Shown: positions 20,524-30,484, numbered from the stretch's first letter. The stretch is 47,008 nucleotides of DNA from Deltaproteobacteria bacterium (GCA_016874935.1 VGSS01000007.1:1-47008); one strand, 5' to 3'. Numbers and translations are program-made. Notes: generated by a model not told the origin, from the sequence alone.

Positions 20524-23130
20524 TTATTCTTCCTTTTCCGCCTTCTTCTTTAACTCACTCAAAATCTTTAGCGCCTCGATTGGGGTCATCTGATCAGGAT
20601 CGATCTTTTTCAGCTCCGATCGGATGGGATCAGGCTGAGAAAAGAGGGATGGCTGAATCGGGATCTTGGGCTTTGAAGTTGCAACCTTCGACTTAGCGAT
20701 TTTGGGCAGGCCCATTGAATCAAACTCCCCCCTCTCAAGATTTGAAAGAATCTCCTTTGCCCGATCAATCACCTTTTCGGGAAGGCCTGCCAGCCGGGCC
20801 ACCTGAATCCCATAACTCCGGTTGGTTCCTCCTTCCACGACCTTCCTTAGAAAGATGATCTCCCCTCCCCATTCCTTCACCGCCACATTGTAATTCTTAA
20901 CCCTCTCTTTGGTCAGGGCCAATTCCGTCAATTCGTGGTAGTGCGTTGCAAAGAGGGTCCTCGGCCTGAGAAGGAAGTGATCATGGAGATGCTCGACCAC
21001 AGCCCAGGCAATGCTCAATCCGTCAAACGTGCTCGTTCCCCTTCCAACCTCATCGAGAACGACAAAACTTCTTGAGGTGGCCTGCTGGAGGATGCGTGCG
21101 GTCTCCATCATCTCAACCATAAAGGTGCTCTGGCCCCGCATGATATTGTCCAGAGCGCCGATGCGGGTGAAGATCCGATCCACCAAGCCGATCCGGGCTT
21201 CGGCTGCGGGAACAAAGCTTCCCATTTGCGCCATCAGGATGATGATCGCCACCTGTCTCAGATAGGTCGATTTGCCCGCCATATTGGGTCCGGTGATGAT
21301 GAGAATCTGATTCTCGTGATGATCGAGCAAGGTGTCATTGGGGACAAACCTTTCGGAAAGCGACATCCGCTCGAGGACCGGATGCCTGCCATCCTGAATC
21401 AGAATCTCTTCGCCCTCGTCTATCCTGGGCCGGCAGTAGTCATTCCGGTCAGCCACTTCAGTCAGGGAACATAAGACATCGATCACCGCAACCGCAGAGG
21501 CTGTCTTCTGGAGACCCGGGGTCTCTTCAGAAACCTTCTTCTGTATCTCCTCAAAGAGTCTGTATTCCAGTTGGCAGATCGTCTCCTCTGCGCCCAGCGC
21601 CTTGGTTTCGAACTCCTTCAGTTCCGGCGTAATGAATCGCTCGGCATTGACCAGCGTCTGTCTTCTGATGTAGTGGCCGGGGACGAGGTGCAGATTGCTT
21701 TTTGTCACTTCAATGTAATATCCGAAGACCTGATTGTAACGAATCTTTAAGGAGGAGATCCCGGTCCTCTTCCTCTCCTCAGCCTCTAATTGAATAATCC
21801 ATTTCTTCCCTTCCCGGCCGATCTCCCTCAAATCATCTAACTCTTTGTTAAAGTGGGATTTGATGATGCCTCCTTCTTTTAACGCAAGGGGAGGATTCTC
21901 GACAATCGCGGATTCAAGAAGTTGAAAAAGGGCTTCGAAACCATCTATCTCCTGGGCAACGCCCTTAATCAGGGAGGAGGTAAAGGCCTGGAGAAGGATC
22001 TTCAGGTCGGGCAGGTATCTGAGGGAATTTTTTAACCCGACAAGATCCCGGGCGTTGGCATGTCCGAGGAAGATCCGGGAGGCGAGTCTTTCAACATCCT
22101 GAACCCCTTTTAAAGGTTCCCTCACCCGTTTTCTCTCGATCTTCTTCTCCTTCAATTCGGAAACGCCCTCCAGGCGGCGTTCGATCTCCACGATATCCAT
22201 CAGGGGATAATTCAACCACTGCTTCAATTTCCTGCTCCCCATGGGGGTCATCGTCTCATCGAGCACCCAGAAAAGAGAGCCCTTTTTGCTCTGGTCGAAA
22301 AGGGTATGGGTCGTCTCCAGGTTTCGCTTCGTCACTTCGTCGATGACCATGAAGTCCTGAACCTGATAGAAGGCGATGGACCGGATATGGGAAAGCGGCC
22401 TCTTCTGATTCTCTTCCGCATAAAACATAACCATCTCCGTAGCGATGGCCGCCAGAGGAAATTCACGGGGAATCGAATCCCTATGGGTTTCATGGAGGGG
22501 ATGGAAAGAGTCGGATTTCGAATCCTCCAGATAATTGATCAGGCCATTTTGAAAACTCTTTTTAAAAGCGGCAAAGCAGGGGTGTTCCTGAAAACGATGA
22601 AACGAAAGGATCTCTTTTGGTTCATTTCTGTGGGCTTCGTTCAGAAAGGGTTCAAATCCGGAAATCTGGCAGGCTTTCAATTCGCCGGTTGAGATTTCAA
22701 GAAAGGCAAGACCAAAGACTTCCCCTTCCGCACAGAAACCCATTAAGTAATTATTCTCGCCGGTGCCCAGGTGGATGGAGTCCATCGTGAGACCCGGCGT
22801 GAAGACCCTGACGACCTCTCTCTTCACAATCCCTTTGGCCTGTTTTGGGTCTTCCACCTGGTCGCAGAGCGCGACCTTATACCCCTTCTCAAGAAGTTTG
22901 GAAATATAAGTTTCGGCTGTGAAGTGGGGAACGCCACAGAGCGGAATGCTATCCTTCCGGCCCTTATCCCTCGAGGTCAAGGCAATATCCAGCTCCTTCG
23001 AGGCCACCTGGGCGTCCTCGAAGAACATCTCATAAAAGTCGCCCATTCGAAAGAAGAGAATCGAATCCGGGTATTGGCTCTTCACCTGGAGATACTGCTT
23101 GATCATCGGGGTAATCGATTTGGCCGCCAT
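20524..23130 (-). CDS. mutS: DNA mismatch repair protein MutS
   Basis: MAAKSITPMIKQYLQVKSQYPDSILFFRMGDFYEMF; GPNMAGKSTYLRQVA; DEVGRGTSTFDGLSIAWAV. Track ORF start (23292) lies in a repeat. Confidence 0.96.
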   Translation of the reverse strand: MAAKSITPMIKQYLQVKSQYPDSILFFRMGDFYEMFFEDAQVASKELDIALTSRDKGRKDSIPLCGVPHFTAETYISKLLEKGYKVALCDQVEDPKQAKGIVKREVVRVFTPGLTMDSIHLGTGENNYLMGFCAEGEVFGLAFLEISTGELKACQISGFEPFLNEAHRNEPKEILSFHRFQEHPCFAAFKKSFQNGLINYLEDSKSDSFHPLHETHRDSIPREFPLAAIATEMVMFYAEENQKRPLSHIRSIAFYQVQDFMVIDEVTKRNLETTHTLFDQSKKGSLFWVLDETMTPMGSRKLKQWLNYPLMDIVEIERRLEGVSELKEKKIERKRVREPLKGVQDVERLASRIFLGHANARDLVGLKNSLRYLPDLKILLQAFTSSLIKGVAQEIDGFEALFQLLESAIVENPPLALKEGGIIKSHFNKELDDLREIGREGKKWIIQLEAEERKRTGISSLKIRYNQVFGYYIEVTKSNLHLVPGHYIRRQTLVNAERFITPELKEFETKALGAEETICQLEYRLFEEIQKKVSEETPGLQKTASAVAVIDVLCSLTEVADRNDYCRPRIDEGEEILIQDGRHPVLERMSLSERFVPNDTLLDHHENQILIITGPNMAGKSTYLRQVAIIILMAQMGSFVPAAEARIGLVDRIFTRIGALDNIMRGQSTFMVEMMETARILQQATSRSFVVLDEVGRGTSTFDGLSIAWAVVEHLHDHFLLRPRTLFATHYHELTELALTKERVKNYNVAVKEWGGEIIFLRKVVEGGTNRSYGIQVARLAGLPEKVIDRAKEILSNLERGEFDSMGLPKIAKSKVATSKPKIPIQPSLFSQPDPIRSELKKIDPDQMTPIEALKILSELKKKAEKEE

Positions 23131-23192
23131 TTGAGAAGATAATTTAACAGAATCTGACAGGGTTGTAAATGAGAGGAGTTGAGAGTTAAAAG

Positions 23193-23330
23193 TTAAGGCT
23201 ACCTCTAAAAATGTCATTCCGGTCCCGATCTTCATCGGGAGAATCCAGTCCCGCCTAAGGCGGGATTGAAATAACTGGACTCCGGTTTTCACCGGAGTGA
23301 CGAATTTGGAATTATTAGAGGTTCCCTTAA
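23193..23330. mobile_element. MITE-like repeat family 1, copy 2
   Basis: TTAAGGCTACCTCTAAAAATGTCATTCC...GTGACGAATTTGGAATTATTAGAGGTTCCCTTAA. Confidence 0.8.
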
Positions 23331-23389
23331 GAGTTATGAGTTATGAATAATGAATTATAAGTTGGAATTACGCTATGCCCTATACTTTT

Positions 23390-24430
23390 TCAGGGGAAAA
23401 GGGGGGCCACATCGAGGCCCATGGCTTCGGGGTATCCCAGCATGATATTCATATTCTGAATGGCTTCGCCGGAAGCGCCCTTGACCAGATTGTCGATGGC
23501 TGTGACCACAACGGCCCGGCCATCGGTCTCACTCACCACCGCGCCGATATCGCAGAAATTGGAGCCTCTGACATCTTTTGTGTTGGGGAGCTTCCCTTTG
23601 GGATAAATCCGGACAAAGGGCTCCCCTTCATAAGATTCCTGAAAAGCATCTAATAACTCTTCGGTCTTCATCTTTTTTGTCAGTTGAACATAGAGGGTTG
23701 TCAGAATCCCCCGGTCCATCGGAATGAGATGGGGAACGAAAGCAACCGCAATCTTTTTCTGAGCTAGCAGGCTCGCCTCCTGTTCAATCTCCGGGGTGTG
23801 CCGGTGCGCAAAGATCTTGTAAGCCTTGACTCCCTCGTTCACCTCGCAGAAAAGCGATTCCAGAACCACATCCCGGCCGGCGCCGCTGACGCCCGATTTG
23901 GAATCAACGACAATCCCCTCAAGGGAAATGAGTCCTTTTTTGATCAGGGGGATCAAGCCGATCAATGCCCCTGTCGGATAGCAACCCGGATTCCCGACAA
24001 TCTTTGCGCTTCGAATCTTATCCCGGTGGAGTTCCGGAAGCCCATAGACAGATTCTCCAAGAAGGTCAATAGCCGTATGCTTCTGGTACCACCGTTCATA
24101 AACCGACGAATCTTTCAACCGGAAATCAGCGCTCAGATCGACCACTCTCTTGCCTGAACGGTAAAATAGGGGAACCGTCTCCATGGCGGTCTTATGCGGA
24201 AGCGCCGTAAAGACAAAATCCGTTTTCTTTGATACCTGTTCTACGGATAGTTCTTCACATTTTATCTGGAGTTGTTTGGCCAAAGATGGAAAAACCTGGC
24301 CAATCTGAACCCCGGCATATTTTTGAGAGGTAAGCGCAGTCACCTCCACCTCAGGGTGATGGAGAAGAAGGCGCAGAAGCTCCACTCCCGTATACCCCGT
24401 CGCTCCAATAATGGCTACTTTTGTCTTCAT
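23390..24430 (-). CDS. argC: N-acetyl-gamma-glutamyl-phosphate reductase
   Basis: MKTKVAIIGATGYTGVELLRLLLHHP; IVGNPGCYPTGA; HRHTPEIEQ. Confidence 0.97.
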   Translation of the reverse strand: MKTKVAIIGATGYTGVELLRLLLHHPEVEVTALTSQKYAGVQIGQVFPSLAKQLQIKCEELSVEQVSKKTDFVFTALPHKTAMETVPLFYRSGKRVVDLSADFRLKDSSVYERWYQKHTAIDLLGESVYGLPELHRDKIRSAKIVGNPGCYPTGALIGLIPLIKKGLISLEGIVVDSKSGVSGAGRDVVLESLFCEVNEGVKAYKIFAHRHTPEIEQEASLLAQKKIAVAFVPHLIPMDRGILTTLYVQLTKKMKTEELLDAFQESYEGEPFVRIYPKGKLPNTKDVRGSNFCDIGAVVSETDGRAVVVTAIDNLVKGASGEAIQNMNIMLGYPEAMGLDVAPLFP

Positions 24431-24570
24431 CGGTCTTCCTTTCTTATTTCCCTGAAGATATTTCCTCTAAGAACACAACTGCATTGAGAATCTTTATATC
24501 CCCATATCCACCTAACGTTCAAGACCAAAAGAAGTGTGACAGCATTTGGATATGAATCTTTTGGCCGGTG

Positions 24571-24786
24571 TTAGGCGACGTGTCTTTTCAATTCAATTGA
24601 GAGCGGTTTCTGCTCCTTTAGTGCGCTGACTTTCAATATGGAGAAACCTATAGTGTTCCCTTCACCATCGACTTTTTCCATCACTGCATCGTTCTCGGTC
24701 TCTTTGAAATTACCGGCCTTTCTTTCGAAGAGAACCTCAAGGTAGTCTCCCTCTTTGTCGTACCAAACTTTTATCGCCTCGGCCAT
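24571..24786 (-). CDS. DUF2283-like small protein
   Basis: 71 aa; KVWYDKEGDYLEVLFERKAG...DGEGNTIGFSILKVS. Confidence 0.75.
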   Translation of the reverse strand: MAEAIKVWYDKEGDYLEVLFERKAGNFKETENDAVMEKVDGEGNTIGFSILKVSALKEQKPLSIELKRHVA

Positions 24787-24802
24787 AGTGCCTCACCTCT
24801 AT

Positions 24803-24953
24803 TAAAGGGTTCCTCTAAAAATGTCTTTCCTGCGGAAGCAGGAATCCAGTCCCGCCTAAGGCGGGATTAAAATCACTGGACTCCCGCCGGAGTTTATCCC
24901 GTACTTGATACGGGGCAGGAGTGACGAATTTGGAATTATTAGAGGTATCCTAA
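24803..24953. mobile_element. MITE-like repeat family 1, copy 3 (diverged)
   Basis: TTAAAGGGTTCCTCTAAAAATGTCTTTCC...GTGACGAATTTGGAATTATTAGAGGTATCCTAA. Confidence 0.7.
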
Positions 24954-25010
24954 AGAGTTTATTAAAATTTGAGGAAGGAAGTCAAGGAATTATAGTAAAT
25001 CGCTTATTAC

Positions 25011-25245
25011 CTGAATTGAGCGATTTTTTCACCCCTCACAAGGGAGGCGGGGAGGCCGAAAAGCCTTTTAGAGCGATTACCTTTAATAGGTTGAATTAAC
25101 CAGGCGGCCTGTTCAATCATCACCTGTTTGGTGAATCATTATGGCCAATTGCCCTTTCTTTCAATGTACCGCATTCTAAAAGGGTTTGAGGCATCTCGGC
25201 CTCCCTTGTGAGATAGGGTGAATCGCTCAATTTAGTCACTTATAA
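25011..25245. repeat. ~65-bp imperfect inverted repeat pair
   Basis: TTGAGCGATT..TTCACCC.TCACAAGGGAGGC..AAGCCTTTTAGA at 25016-25073 and its reverse complement at 25174-25235. Confidence 0.6.
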
Positions 25246-25409
25246 ATCGAAATGGTTATCAATGCGGTTCGGACGAAAAATGAATTTACCAGAGTGGTAA
25301 AACCTGCAATGGAATAGAACGTAGCGCCGGTATTTATTGCCGATGTTTATATCGCCCCCCCTGCCCACCGCAGGCAGGCAGTAAATGGGGGTGCTACATT
25401 GATTTTAAT

Positions 25410-25509
25410 AAAAAAGGGAGGTGTGATGGCCTCCCTTTTGATTTAAATCCATGTGATCATAAAATTATTGTTTGGAGTACTGGGGCCTTCTTCTGGCTCC
25501 CCTCAATCC
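25410..25509 (-). pseudogene. displaced 3' fragment of rpsI plus terminator (island boundary repeat, argC side)
   Basis: 88/100 ungapped identity to 41789-41888; reverse strand encodes [14 protein letters not shown], versus [14 protein letters not shown] in intact rpsI. Confidence 0.85.
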
Positions 25510-25612
25510 AGGGATGGCTCTGGGGTCAGTTCTTGCTTTTTGATGTTTTCAAAAAATTGAAGATTAAAGATCCAACCCCTTTCTTTTGCTCCTTGATTTG
25601 ATGTTCCAGAGG

Positions 25613-25768
25613 TAATGGCGCTCAAGTCTATTTTCTCAGCGTTCACCTTTCATACCAAATTCTACTAAGAGAGGCGAATGAATTCTCAAAATAGCAACAT
25701 TAAAGACCTGACCCTTGGCTTCCCTCACTTCAATAAAATCTTCTATCAAGTTTCAAGGCCAGGCACCT
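25613..25768 (-). repeat. island intergenic repeat, full-length copy 1
   Basis: Minus strand GGTGCCTGGCCTTGAAACTTGATAGAAGATTTTATTGAAGTG...GGTGAACGCTGAGAAAATAGACTTGAGCGCC. Confidence 0.75.
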
Positions 25769-25849
25769 CTCTCTGCCAGAAAATTTCAACTAAAAAAGGG
25801 GGGGTTCCTGTATATGAATTTTCAAAATTCATATACATACCTAAGCCTA

Positions 25850-26305
25850 TTATTTTAAGGACTTGGGGAGAGTAGGTTGATAGATTCTTATTCCTGTAAT
25901 TTGCTTGCTATATTTACTGATCTCAAAGTCGATCCCCTGGCTCGGATATCTAATCATAATTTTTTCCGGGACTCTTTTGTCTACCTCCAATTCCCCCTCA
26001 CCGTAAAAACGAAGTATCACATCTATACTGCCCCCCACTCTTACCCTGCTTCTAATGATGTAAAAGTACGGCGACCTAACAATCACTTCTTTCACTCTTT
26101 TTCCATCTCCAAATTTCAGCTCGACCTCATCTTTTCTCTGCCAGAGTACTCCTTCTGGAATAACCTCACCAATTCTGATGTCATCGACCCCTTCTCCAGG
26201 AAATATAATTCCCTCTTGTATGAGCGGCTTCCCCGCTTGAATAATTGCAAAGGATAAAAGAAGAATAAATAAAATGGATGCCAACCCAAAAATCTTCTTC
26301 ATCAT
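25850..26305 (-). CDS. hypothetical secreted protein
   Basis: 151 aa with N-terminal signal-like hydrophobic segment; RBS-like AGGAGAGG upstream. Confidence 0.6.
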   Translation of the reverse strand: MMKKIFGLASILFILLLSFAIIQAGKPLIQEGIIFPGEGVDDIRIGEVIPEGVLWQRKDEVELKFGDGKRVKEVIVRSPYFYIIRSRVRVGGSIDVILRFYGEGELEVDKRVPEKIMIRYPSQGIDFEISKYSKQITGIRIYQPTLPKSLK

Positions 26306-26316
26306 CTTACCTCTCC

Positions 26317-28002
26317 TTAAAAGGATCTCCTTTGACGTTTTAATATCCTTACAATCTCCGGGATCATATCTTCTTCTGCTGGTTCCACATTGATGTATTT
26401 ATATGTTTCCCGGTTCAGCATAATGATCTGAGCAATCCCATAATCGGGTTTCCTCTGCTTCGTTATGGCTCCGACGATCACCTCTTTTTCCTTGGTCGGT
26501 CCAAGAATATAAAGCATATTACCATCCAACAATTTATCTATCTCCTTCTGTAGGAGGCTTTTCTTCCCAGCCGTTTCTTTCTCATCTGAGAAGATAATGT
26601 TGTTTATCTTCTGTATCTTAAATTCAAAAATATAACGACCATATGTGGCAGGGAGATTGATCGCAATGGTCAGGGAGATGAGGAGCATGAGCAAGAAATA
26701 TCCCTGTTCCCAATGCTTAAATTGTAGAATCTTAGGAATATTTATAATCAGATAAATCAAAAGACCTATAAAAACCCAGAAAGAACACGAGAGAATGTAT
26801 CTGCCTACAAATATTTTTTTTATCTTACCCAAGTCGGTCAGGATCTTTTTGGCTTCTCCATCCGGTTCAAAAAAGAAATTAATATTTTTCCTCACGTTTA
26901 TCAGTTTTTGCACCAAGTCATTCAACTTATTATAGGAAGAAGGATTGATTATAAAAATGGCAAAATCATCTTCACTCTCACCGGTTAAATGCCCTTTCAG
27001 TGCCGCTTGTAAATAAGCGAGTGTCTTTTGGACGGTCAAATAAAGTTTCACGTTTATTTTCTTTATAAGTATGTCCCTCAGTAAACCCTCAGCGGTTTTG
27101 GACTTTTCAAAATCGCCATCGAACTTAAAATCAGGGGATTCATGGATCCCCTTGTTATTTTGATATTTTTCAACAGCATTACGGAGTGAATTATCTTTCA
27201 ATGAACAGGGAAAATCCAATTCAGAAAGGGACTGACACAACCAATCCCTCGGCATTTCCTTCATAAGAAATAATTCTCTCTTGGTCAACTCGGCATAGAA
27301 TATCTGCTGGAATTCATTAGGAATACCATGCTCCTTTTTTGCTTTTAGAGTTAATGTGAGTGGCCTTTTTTTCATTGACTCCTCGGTGGCCGATAGAATA
27401 TGCGCCTGTTTAACGATATTTCTTGATAATCTTCTCTCAGCATAATTCGAAAGAAGGAGGACGCTTGTTGTCCCAACCAGCAAAGCAAAAACGAGGTAGT
27501 GCAGGTTACTCCGTCTGATCATTAATATGAACTTAAGCGGAATCCATAGGACCTTGAACATGCTCAGCAGAACATTCGTCATCTTCTTTAGCCACCCTCT
27601 CCTTATCCAAGGAGGCATTGAAGGCTCTATCGCAACCTCCCATATTTTGTCCTTATAAGATAAAGGGCCGATGGGAATGAGATATATGGTCAGAGTTAAA
27701 ATCCCAACAGAAAGGAAAATAAGATAAAGATTTGTGAAGCAGGCAAATATATCCTGGATAAACTGGTACCCTGCCTCCTTTATATATTCATCAGTATAAC
27801 GAACGATTCCATAGAGATTATATTCCCTGAGGCGAGATACGATAATAGTATTACCGATCCAATAGAATAAAGCGGCTGATCCCCCTGCGACACTTCCAAG
27901 ACCACCAACTACAACACCAATGGTCTTGAGGAGATCAAGAGCCGAGGGGACATTGGAAGGGGGCACATTTTGGGGAGATACATTAGCATCTTGTTTATTC
28001 AT
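26317..28002 (-). CDS. hypothetical multi-TM membrane protein
   Basis: 561 aa with several strongly hydrophobic stretches; 11 nt upstream of the 151-aa gene. Confidence 0.65.
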   Translation of the reverse strand: MNKQDANVSPQNVPPSNVPSALDLLKTIGVVVGGLGSVAGGSAALFYWIGNTIIVSRLREYNLYGIVRYTDEYIKEAGYQFIQDIFACFTNLYLIFLSVGILTLTIYLIPIGPLSYKDKIWEVAIEPSMPPWIRRGWLKKMTNVLLSMFKVLWIPLKFILMIRRSNLHYLVFALLVGTTSVLLLSNYAERRLSRNIVKQAHILSATEESMKKRPLTLTLKAKKEHGIPNEFQQIFYAELTKRELFLMKEMPRDWLCQSLSELDFPCSLKDNSLRNAVEKYQNNKGIHESPDFKFDGDFEKSKTAEGLLRDILIKKINVKLYLTVQKTLAYLQAALKGHLTGESEDDFAIFIINPSSYNKLNDLVQKLINVRKNINFFFEPDGEAKKILTDLGKIKKIFVGRYILSCSFWVFIGLLIYLIINIPKILQFKHWEQGYFLLMLLISLTIAINLPATYGRYIFEFKIQKINNIIFSDEKETAGKKSLLQKEIDKLLDGNMLYILGPTKEKEVIVGAITKQRKPDYGIAQIIMLNRETYKYINVEPAEEDMIPEIVRILKRQRRSF

Positions 28003-28087
28003 AGAAACGTCTCCTATATAGGGCTTGAGGGGTCAAATCTTCATATGTCATCAAATTATTATCATACCCTGCAAATAACAGTTGTTA

Positions 28088-28149
28088 ATTCTATTTTCTT
28101 ACCGTTCACCTTTTCCACCAAATTCCGGCAAAAGAATTAAATAAATTCC
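28088..28149 (-). repeat. island intergenic repeat, partial copy
   Basis: TTCTATTTTCTTACCGTTCACCTTTTCCACCAAATTCC core. Confidence 0.7.
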
Positions 28150-28210
28150 AAAAATGCTGCCCCTAAAGACCCACACCTGCATTTTTGCTTTTATCAATGA
28201 TAAGTGCTTG

Positions 28211-28381
28211 GCAATGGGGGTCAGGTCTATTCTCTTAGCCTCCGCCTTTTGCACCAATTCTGCCAAGAGAACAAAACACATAAAATAGGGAAGTGTCCCT
28301 AATTTCCTTTCTTGAAAACCTGATCCTGTAATCACTCCACACTTCCATAAAATCTTCTGTCAAATTTCAAGGCCAGGCACC
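28211..28381 (-). repeat. island intergenic repeat, full-length copy 2
   Basis: Minus strand GGTGCCTGGCCTTGAAATTTGACAGAAGATTTTATGGAAG...GAGGCTAAGAGAATAGACCTGACCCCC. Confidence 0.8.
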
Positions 28382-28449
28382 AGTTACTTCTTATTGCAAT
28401 AATCTCCCTTCCATATTATGGCAATAGGGGCCAACGGAGGTCAACCAAC

Positions 28450-28510
28450 GAGTATCAAGTCTATTTTCTTAGCGTTCATCTTTTCCACAAAATTCCACCA
28501 AGAGAACAAA
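28450..28510 (-). repeat. island intergenic repeat, partial copy
   Basis: AGTATCAAGTCTATTTTCTTAGCGTTCATCTTTTCCACAAAATTCCACCAAGAGAAC. Confidence 0.75.
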
Positions 28511-28595
28511 CTATACTCTCATAGTGTCAACTTCAAACGCCCGACTGTCTTGAGGTTAGCTGTCCTGTTTCAAGGGCAAACCTCTATGCTGACCC

Positions 28596-29615
28596 TTATT
28601 GTCTCTTTCCAGTTACGCCCCACAGCAATAACTTAAACGGATCTGGGCGGGTCTTCCGAAGATCAACCCATGTAAACTGCCGCAGGAACAAGGGCAAGTC
28701 CGGGATGTTTTTGCAGTCCGGCAGTATGAGCGGAATGACAGGGCACCCACGTCTGACGAACTCGCTGATGAATGCCCTAATCTCGACGTTTTGCCAAGGT
28801 CCTATGCCTGACTGACCAACTGCGACCACGGCGGATTTGATCGACGGAATCTGTCGTTCAAGCTCATCTTCCCAGGGACGACCAGGTGGGAGCTGTTCTT
28901 CGTCAAGCCAAGTGGCAACCCCCTTATCCTTTAAGCGAGTGTTAAGCTCGCGAATTGCGTCTTTGTCTTGGCTATTGTGACATAGAAACGTGTCGAATTG
29001 TTTGCTGGGTTGCGCGTTAACCCCCCAGTAATCGAGGAGGCTTTGTCCGCTCCTTGAGGCGAGGCAAACGTGATCAAGGATTGCTTCAATTGTTTTGAAA
29101 ATCTGGATCTCTTCCTCTACCCTTTTTTTCAAGTCAAAGTCTCGACGGCATTTAGGACAGATAAAAGCCGAGCGCATCCCGATATCGACTCCGGTCTTAT
29201 CCCACAAAAAGTCGTTGAGGCAACCAGTGTTTTTGTCGTGACTTTCGCCTATGGGGATCGAGTCACAAAGCAATTGCGCTGTGAAATACACAAGTCCGTT
29301 AATGGTCGGGAGCGAAGTCAGGTGTTCCCAACCTGAAAAAGAAATAATCCCGATGCGGTCTGCAAAATCATAAAAGTAGTTGTTGTCGTATGCCTTGGTT
29401 GTTGCAATAAGGGCAAGATCTCGCCCTTCTAGAGCAATGTTGTCTGGTAGTTCAAATTCTTTGTAGGTATCGGGATTGCGGATTGTCTGGCCGGGGATTT
29501 GTGCAATGCCGGTGCCTGCTCGAAACTGAACTCCTCCAGATATGTCGCTGAGCCCGCGAGCCAACGCGACGAAGTCGGTGTTAATCGTCCGGTCTCCGTA
29601 ATATACTATTTTCAT
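28596..29615 (-). CDS. TIR-domain protein with uncharacterised Cys-containing N-terminal region
   Basis: C-terminal FDTFLCHNSQDKDAIRELNTRLKDKGVATWLDEEQLPPGRPWEDELERQI; N-terminal part includes GCLNDFLWDKTGVDIGMRSAFICPKCRRDF. Confidence 0.85.
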   Translation of the reverse strand: MKIVYYGDRTINTDFVALARGLSDISGGVQFRAGTGIAQIPGQTIRNPDTYKEFELPDNIALEGRDLALIATTKAYDNNYFYDFADRIGIISFSGWEHLTSLPTINGLVYFTAQLLCDSIPIGESHDKNTGCLNDFLWDKTGVDIGMRSAFICPKCRRDFDLKKRVEEEIQIFKTIEAILDHVCLASRSGQSLLDYWGVNAQPSKQFDTFLCHNSQDKDAIRELNTRLKDKGVATWLDEEQLPPGRPWEDELERQIPSIKSAVVAVGQSGIGPWQNVEIRAFISEFVRRGCPVIPLILPDCKNIPDLPLFLRQFTWVDLRKTRPDPFKLLLWGVTGKRQ

Positions 29616-29679
29616 GAAGGCCCTCCTCGCCTATTCTGGACATCTCGGAGTCCACTGCCCGGGGCGTTGTTCAAAATTG

Positions 29680-30051
29680 TCAATCTCTCTCAATGGACTC
29701 CTTCTTCTTTATTACCACAACAACGGCTGAGATACCTACGACCAAATTCCGATCAATCTCGCCCGTGGAAATCTCCATGTCGTCCTTAACTCCGACATGT
29801 TTCTCCGTTGCCCCCTCTGCCTTAAGAACCTGCTCTATATCCTTGCCTCCCTAATAATCCTCTGTACTACTTTCTTAGCCAATATTCCCCTTCCTTTATG
29901 CCTCATCTGCCTCGCAAACCATTTTGCCACTCCCGATGTTACAAATCACTACATGATGAAGCATCCCCTCTGCCGAGGCATAAATCCTCGCTATATGATC
30001 CACAAAATCTGTAAATGATAAATTGAAAGATTTGTGTAATGTCTCCGCCAT
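29680..30051 (-). pseudogene. frameshifted remnant of an unidentified gene
   Basis: Minus strand: MAETLHKSFNLSFTDFVDHIARIYASAEGMLHHVVICNIGSGKMVCEADEA*, continuing coding-like in two other frames (LAKKVVQRIIREARI; EQVLKAEGATEKHVGVKDDMEISTGEIDRNLVVGISAVVVVIKKKESIERD*). Confidence 0.45.
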
Positions 30052-30060
30052 TTCCTTCCC

Positions 30061-30483
30061 CTACGGAGCCGAGCAGACGCGCTTTACATTAAGCAGGTAG
30101 GCACAGGGAGATCCTGTAGGTCTATGCGTATCGGGTCTTGTTGTGCATGTAACATCCTCAATAATGCCCTCCTTGCCATCCGGCGAGCAGAGGAGGATGA
30201 CGCCAACTCCATCTTCTATTCGTGCCTTAAGAACGTAACCGTCAAAGGGTTTGAGCATGTTTGGGTTCCCGCTGCGGTTCACTGCCGCTAAGAATATCTC
30301 CTGGTCCTTAGCATCCGGAGGCAGCTTGTCTGCCACAACATCAACCGCCCTCGCAAGTGGAATCATGTAATCATCAAAGTGCATGATGAGCTTTTGCTTG
30401 GGATCGACCGGGGGACAGAGAGCACATCCCGAGACAACAGTGAACGCAAGAAGGATCAGTACCAATATCTTCTTATATTGCAT
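30061..30483 (-). CDS. hypothetical lipoprotein
   Basis: MQYKKILVLILLAFTVVSGCALCPP lipobox; immediately after the phospholipase C-like gene. Confidence 0.7.
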   Translation of the reverse strand: MQYKKILVLILLAFTVVSGCALCPPVDPKQKLIMHFDDYMIPLARAVDVVADKLPPDAKDQEIFLAAVNRSGNPNMLKPFDGYVLKARIEDGVGVILLCSPDGKEGIIEDVTCTTRPDTHRPTGSPCAYLLNVKRVCSAP

Positions 30484-30484
30484 A

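Noticed and set aside
23131-23292. N-terminal extension of MutS
   Set aside because: MKTGVQLFQSRLRRD... is translation of the family 1 repeat; conserved MutS begins near MAAKSITPMIKQ.
25507-25560. attB/attP core or tRNA-type integration site
   Set aside because: No tRNA gene and no integrase there; the supported boundary is the rpsI 3'-end repeat ending at about 25509.
28099-28335. 78-aa ORF in the repeat between the TIR and 561-aa genes
   Set aside because: It is translation of two island repeats (AKRIDLTP segment); other copies carry stops or frame changes.
29797-30018. 73-aa plus-strand ORF
   Set aside because: Hydrophobic antisense reading of a coding-like minus-strand remnant; no supporting RBS or family.
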